Assembly (NCBI GenBank): GCA_023213395.1
Contig: CM041465.1
Span: 215,395,741 to 215,459,740, forward strand
Length of the DNA stretch: 64,000 nt
Reading direction: 5' to 3'
Source of the DNA: Cycas panzhihuaensis
Lineage: Eukaryota > Cycadophyta
Part shown: in pieces, positions 60,506-64,000 of the stretch
Layout: each line of letters begins with the position of its first letter
Numbering within the stretch: the first letter of the stretch is position 1
Notes under the pieces: generated by a model
Told to the model about the DNA's origin: nothing
Seen by the model: the letters and a program-made list of their open reading frames with translations, nothing else
The model's database searches: none
Position numbers and translations under genes: made by a program

Positions 60506-60886
60506 TATTAAAAATAAGGATTTAAAGATTACCTTTGAAATCACAATAAAAATATGAGTGTGAAATATATTACAACTATGAAACATTAATGATAAAAATA
60601 ATAAATGAATAAATATGAAATATGTACTATACAAAATATAATAAAGATGTGAAAAAATGATCACCTTTTAAATTATTGCATTAAGCATGAATACATACTT
60701 TTAGTACATTTAATCTCATATTGATCCAATTAAGTGAAAGAACCATTATGTCTACCAATGGGATGATTATATGGATAGGTGTATACCCATGCATACATCT
60801 CAATATCATAATAAAATATATCTATAAGAGTTAATGAGAACACTTAACAAAATACATAAACCAATATTACACATTATATTTTAATA
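60506..60886 (-). mobile_element. Solo LTR of family D
   Basis: 381 bases with perfect target duplication GATCT (60501-60505 and 60887-60891), no PBS at its left. Same family as element D's LTRs. Confidence 0.92.
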
Positions 60887-60891
60887 GATCT

Positions 60892-62428
60892 TATGGTGGA
60901 GCTATTACTGCCTTAATGGATGACTACCCTAGGTGCATTACTTCCCTATGGGGGGTGAGATGGAGAAGAGTTAGTTGTCATATTCAATGTCCTTATGTTG
61001 TTGGAGTTAGATTGTATCATTTGAGTGAGCAAGATTATGAGATCTACCTTTCATGGGAGATTAATTAACTTTGCCTTGGAAGGAAGGTTGGTTAACTCAA
61101 CCTTCACTTCTTGTTAGAAAGTTTCCAACTCTAACTTGAGTGAAGTGATCCTATCTCCTTGTGAACATGCCATTATAACTATGTAAGGGGATGTAAGAAG
61201 TGAGACTTATCAAAAAGAAGGGAGAATATAAAAAGTGAGGAATAATAAGAAATAGTGGGTGTTAAGAGATAGGGAATGCCTTAAGAAAAGGATGGGATAA
61301 AGAAGGAATAATAGGGAAGAGAAGGTACTTGGGGTATCTTTAGCTTGTTGACCCTAAAATTTGAGGAACAAAATCAATTAGTATATTTAGACAAGAATAA
61401 AAAGCTCATTGTAATAGGATAGGTGAGTTGTAGGGGTGAAATTTTGGTAGTGGAACCCATCAATGGCCTAGGAACCACCATATGTAAAAATGAACTATAA
61501 AAATTAACCTAGTGCAAATTGATTAGTGTGATGCATTGATCAAATTAGGATGTATGAATTTTAACTATAAGTTTTTTGATAGTAGACTTTTTCTTTATGG
61601 TAAGTTTAATAGTTTAGGTCATTTGTGATTCTAATAAGTATTGAGGAAGTTATAATCTTCTCTTTGTAGGTCCTTATTATTAGTGACAAAAGTTTAGAAA
61701 CTAGTATATAGACTCAATGTCTTTGCTCGAAGTGATGTCAAATAAGAGGAGACCTACTAGACTCTGATAGTGGGTGTATTTGACTCTATAGTACCTGTGA
61801 TAAACTTCTCTATCATTATTATTACATGGCCTAATATCTTAGGACACTATCTACATAGGAAAGACCATCCATGTAAGATCTACAACCATGCAGAGGTGTT
61901 CATGCAAAGTAACTTTCAGGTGTTAATTGTTAACCTATTCATCATCGAGGACAAATAACTAAAATTTTACCTATTCTAGGATGTGAGGGAGAGTATAGGA
62001 GTCCTCTTATATACTTGAGGATATATGGAAGCTCAATTCTATAATTGAGTTCTATTTAAGGCTTGGTTCAATAAACTTAATTGAAGTCCTTTATGCAAGG
62101 ATAGAAAAGTCATAAGACACTTAGCCCAAAATGATAAATCCTTATGATATTTATAGACCCCCAATATAGGGTCTCTACCTAGCTAAATTAGGTAGTTTCC
62201 AAGTAGAATTATCTACCCAGGAAGTGAGAAGGAAGGAGGAGGCAAAAAGGGTAGCTATTAAGTAACATAATTTACCCTTGAATATAAATTAAAATGATAG
62301 AAACTAAACTAAAAGAAAGAAGTATAAAAGAAGGTTTATGAGTGTAACCAAAGCCTGGGGGGGGGAATTCCCTTTTTTTAGCTCTTGAATACCTCCATAG
62401 GGTCATCGAACCTTGCTCTCATACCACT
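60892..62428 (-). other. G3b leader between gag and PBS
   Basis: Non-coding, AT-rich with short GAAGG-rich runs. Similar to 51419-52861. Primer site at 62415-62426. Confidence 0.6.
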
Positions 62429-62808
62429 TATAACATTACTTCTTGAGTTTATCCTTGCAAATTAGATAGAAGAAGAATAGATATAGCACTTTATTAACTT
62501 AGGAGACAAATATTATAGAAGAGCACAAACAATAGGCACTAAAACAACACCAAAGGGAGTATTGAAGTACCTTCTATTAAGAAATGTAAAATAATGAACA
62601 ACAATTACAAGTAATTCCTTCCCCTCAAATAGCTAGAAGGGGGTCATTCTTTAGTAATCCTATTGGTGGCCCTAAGGGCCTTACATATCATTAGGGGGTT
62701 TAGTGGCTTATGCACAAATCTTAATAGTTAACATCAAAACTTAACCCTTGATGGTTACTCTATAGTGGTGCCCTTTTTGCTTAAGAAAATGGACTACATT
62801 ATAGGTGA
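62429..62808 (-). repeat. 5' LTR of G3b
   Basis: TATAACATTAC...ATAGGTGA on the plus strand, 380 bases, aligned with 56073-56471. Confidence 0.82.
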
Positions 62809-64000
62809 TCTATACTAATTTGTTATGAAAAGCTTAAAGGATAATTGTAAAGTATGCAACTAATAGATTCCTTTTATTGATTTAAGTACCAATATTATAG
62901 AAAAAAGGCACTTGCAAGAATACCAAAAAATCACTAAATTTGTACAATAGCCTGATATTACAAATAAACTCTAGACATAATGTCTCCTTAAATAAATGAT
63001 ATAACCGTATCCCATGTAATTCTATTGGTGAACAAAGCAATCCTCATTCTTATTAGAGGATATAACTGACCCATACACATACAATTATAAGAAGCTTTAA
63101 CCATCTTATGGCTTAGTCATATGGACTAATAATGTGATTCTTCTAACTGTAGGTGGTTATATAACAAAGTACTGAGTATAAGTGCACTTAGTTCCTAGAT
63201 GTCTTGGTTACTTATTTCTTTTTCATAGTGTTGCATACCTAACTATATTTGTTTCTTTTAGACTATATACTTAGAATGCTTAAATAGGAGTAGATAGTGT
63301 AAATTATAATTTCTTAATGATGCTTGAGTGAGTATATTAGTTGCATCTCATTATTTAATTGTACTTCTCATATTATACTAACCTCTCTATAATAAATAAA
63401 ACATTCACAAATATCATTACACTTGTAGCAGATATAAGATCCCTAATAAAACAAACTTACTATTAATGTATAGTACCAAAGACATTAAAGAGATATAATG
63501 AGATATATTCTTCTCTTTAAGTAGTGTAACAAGGACACTTGCAGTGATTCTCAAGGTTTTAAGTAAGATCCTTAGTCAAGATTTATCATTATTGGATAAG
63601 CATGCTTAATGATATATTAACAAGTAAAGTGAGGTGTAATTAGGAACCAATATCTAGGCCTTAGATAGAACTAGCTCAACACTAGGGGCATAGGAATAGT
63701 AATAGAGAATTACAAGATTTTTCTTTCCTTTTGCTCTTACTTCTTATACTCCCCTTCTCTATTTTATTCTTCTTCATAACCTCTCCTAATCCATAACTTT
63801 GTTCACATTTATCTTCTCATTGTCCACTCTTACCTTCTCACACCATACATTGAGTCTTTCTTTGAGTTAGTTTTAGTTCAATTGTTATACATTGTTTGTT
63901 ACCTTCCCCCTTCTACACCTCCTCTCCTTGTAAGAGGGCTAGTACATTTAAGAAACCCCAAACACTAAATGAATATATTGATACCTCTATATGTAGTTAA
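62809..64000. other. Right-end repeat-like DNA, unassigned
   Basis: 62850-63050 loosely resembles the G3 LTR (ATTCCTTTTATTGATTTAAGTACCAATATTATAGA), perhaps an older related LTR. The remainder is AT-rich without recognised genes. Confidence 0.35.

Larger units (their letters stand above)
56472..62808 (-). mobile_element. Chromovirus-like Ty3/gypsy element G3b
   Basis: Right LTR 62429-62808 with PBS TGGTATGAGAGC on its left; left LTR shared at 56073-56471. Minus-strand order: gag, protease, RT, RNase H, integrase. The integrase C-terminus has the GDLVFL...QPYKQ...YIGxYKVL...FHVSxLK pattern of chromoviruses (Tekay/Reina-like). Stops everywhere; an old, inactive copy. A solo LTR of family D lies at 60506-60886. 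Confidence 0.85.

Overview
The window is plant nuclear DNA made almost wholly of LTR retrotransposons inserted into one another. No intact host gene is visible. The elements carry plant hallmarks: tRNA-iMet type primer sites, copia gag-integrase, Tat-lineage Ty3/gypsy pol with an extra RNase H, an antisense plant-mobile-domain gene, and a captured pectinase (GH28) fragment. Most of the sequence is AT-rich, with stops that look like C-to-T decay, as expected for old methylated repeats in a large seed-plant genome. A conifer or another large-genome seed plant is possible, but the species cannot be fixed from this sequence.

The layering can be read from LTR pairs, primer sites (PBS), polypurine tracts (PPT) and 5-base target duplications. 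The oldest layer is a chromovirus-like gypsy element on the minus strand (G3a). Its 5' LTR is at 56073-56471 and its RT/protease/gag remnant is at 3149-5540. Into it went a copia element (left edge to 3148), a small coding-free element C (5541-47660, with duplication ATAGG on both sides), a TRIM-like element with foreign cargo (47777-51418), and another coding-free element D (52862-55980). Element C was opened by a Tat-type gypsy (G2, 6498-45719). G2 was in turn hit by a much younger, GC-rich 16.3-kb Tat gypsy (G1, 6552-22857) and a second TRIM-like element carrying a polygalacturonase fragment (24723-28448), both in its 3' LTR. Further hits in G2 are a copia LTR plus leader (32065 on), a solo LTR (39738-40366) and a truncated LTR element (about 37735-38578).

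G1 is the best preserved element. On the minus strand it runs 5' LTR - gag - protease - RT - RNase H - integrase - (gap holding a plus-strand gene) - second RNase H - 3' LTR. The plus-strand gene encodes a plant-mobile-domain-like protein and has a frame-preserving GT-AG intron. G2 has the same two extra modules in the opposite order. Element G3b (56472-62808) is a second chromovirus-like copy in tandem with G3a, sharing the LTR at 56073-56471. The last 1.2 kb is repeat-like but unassigned.
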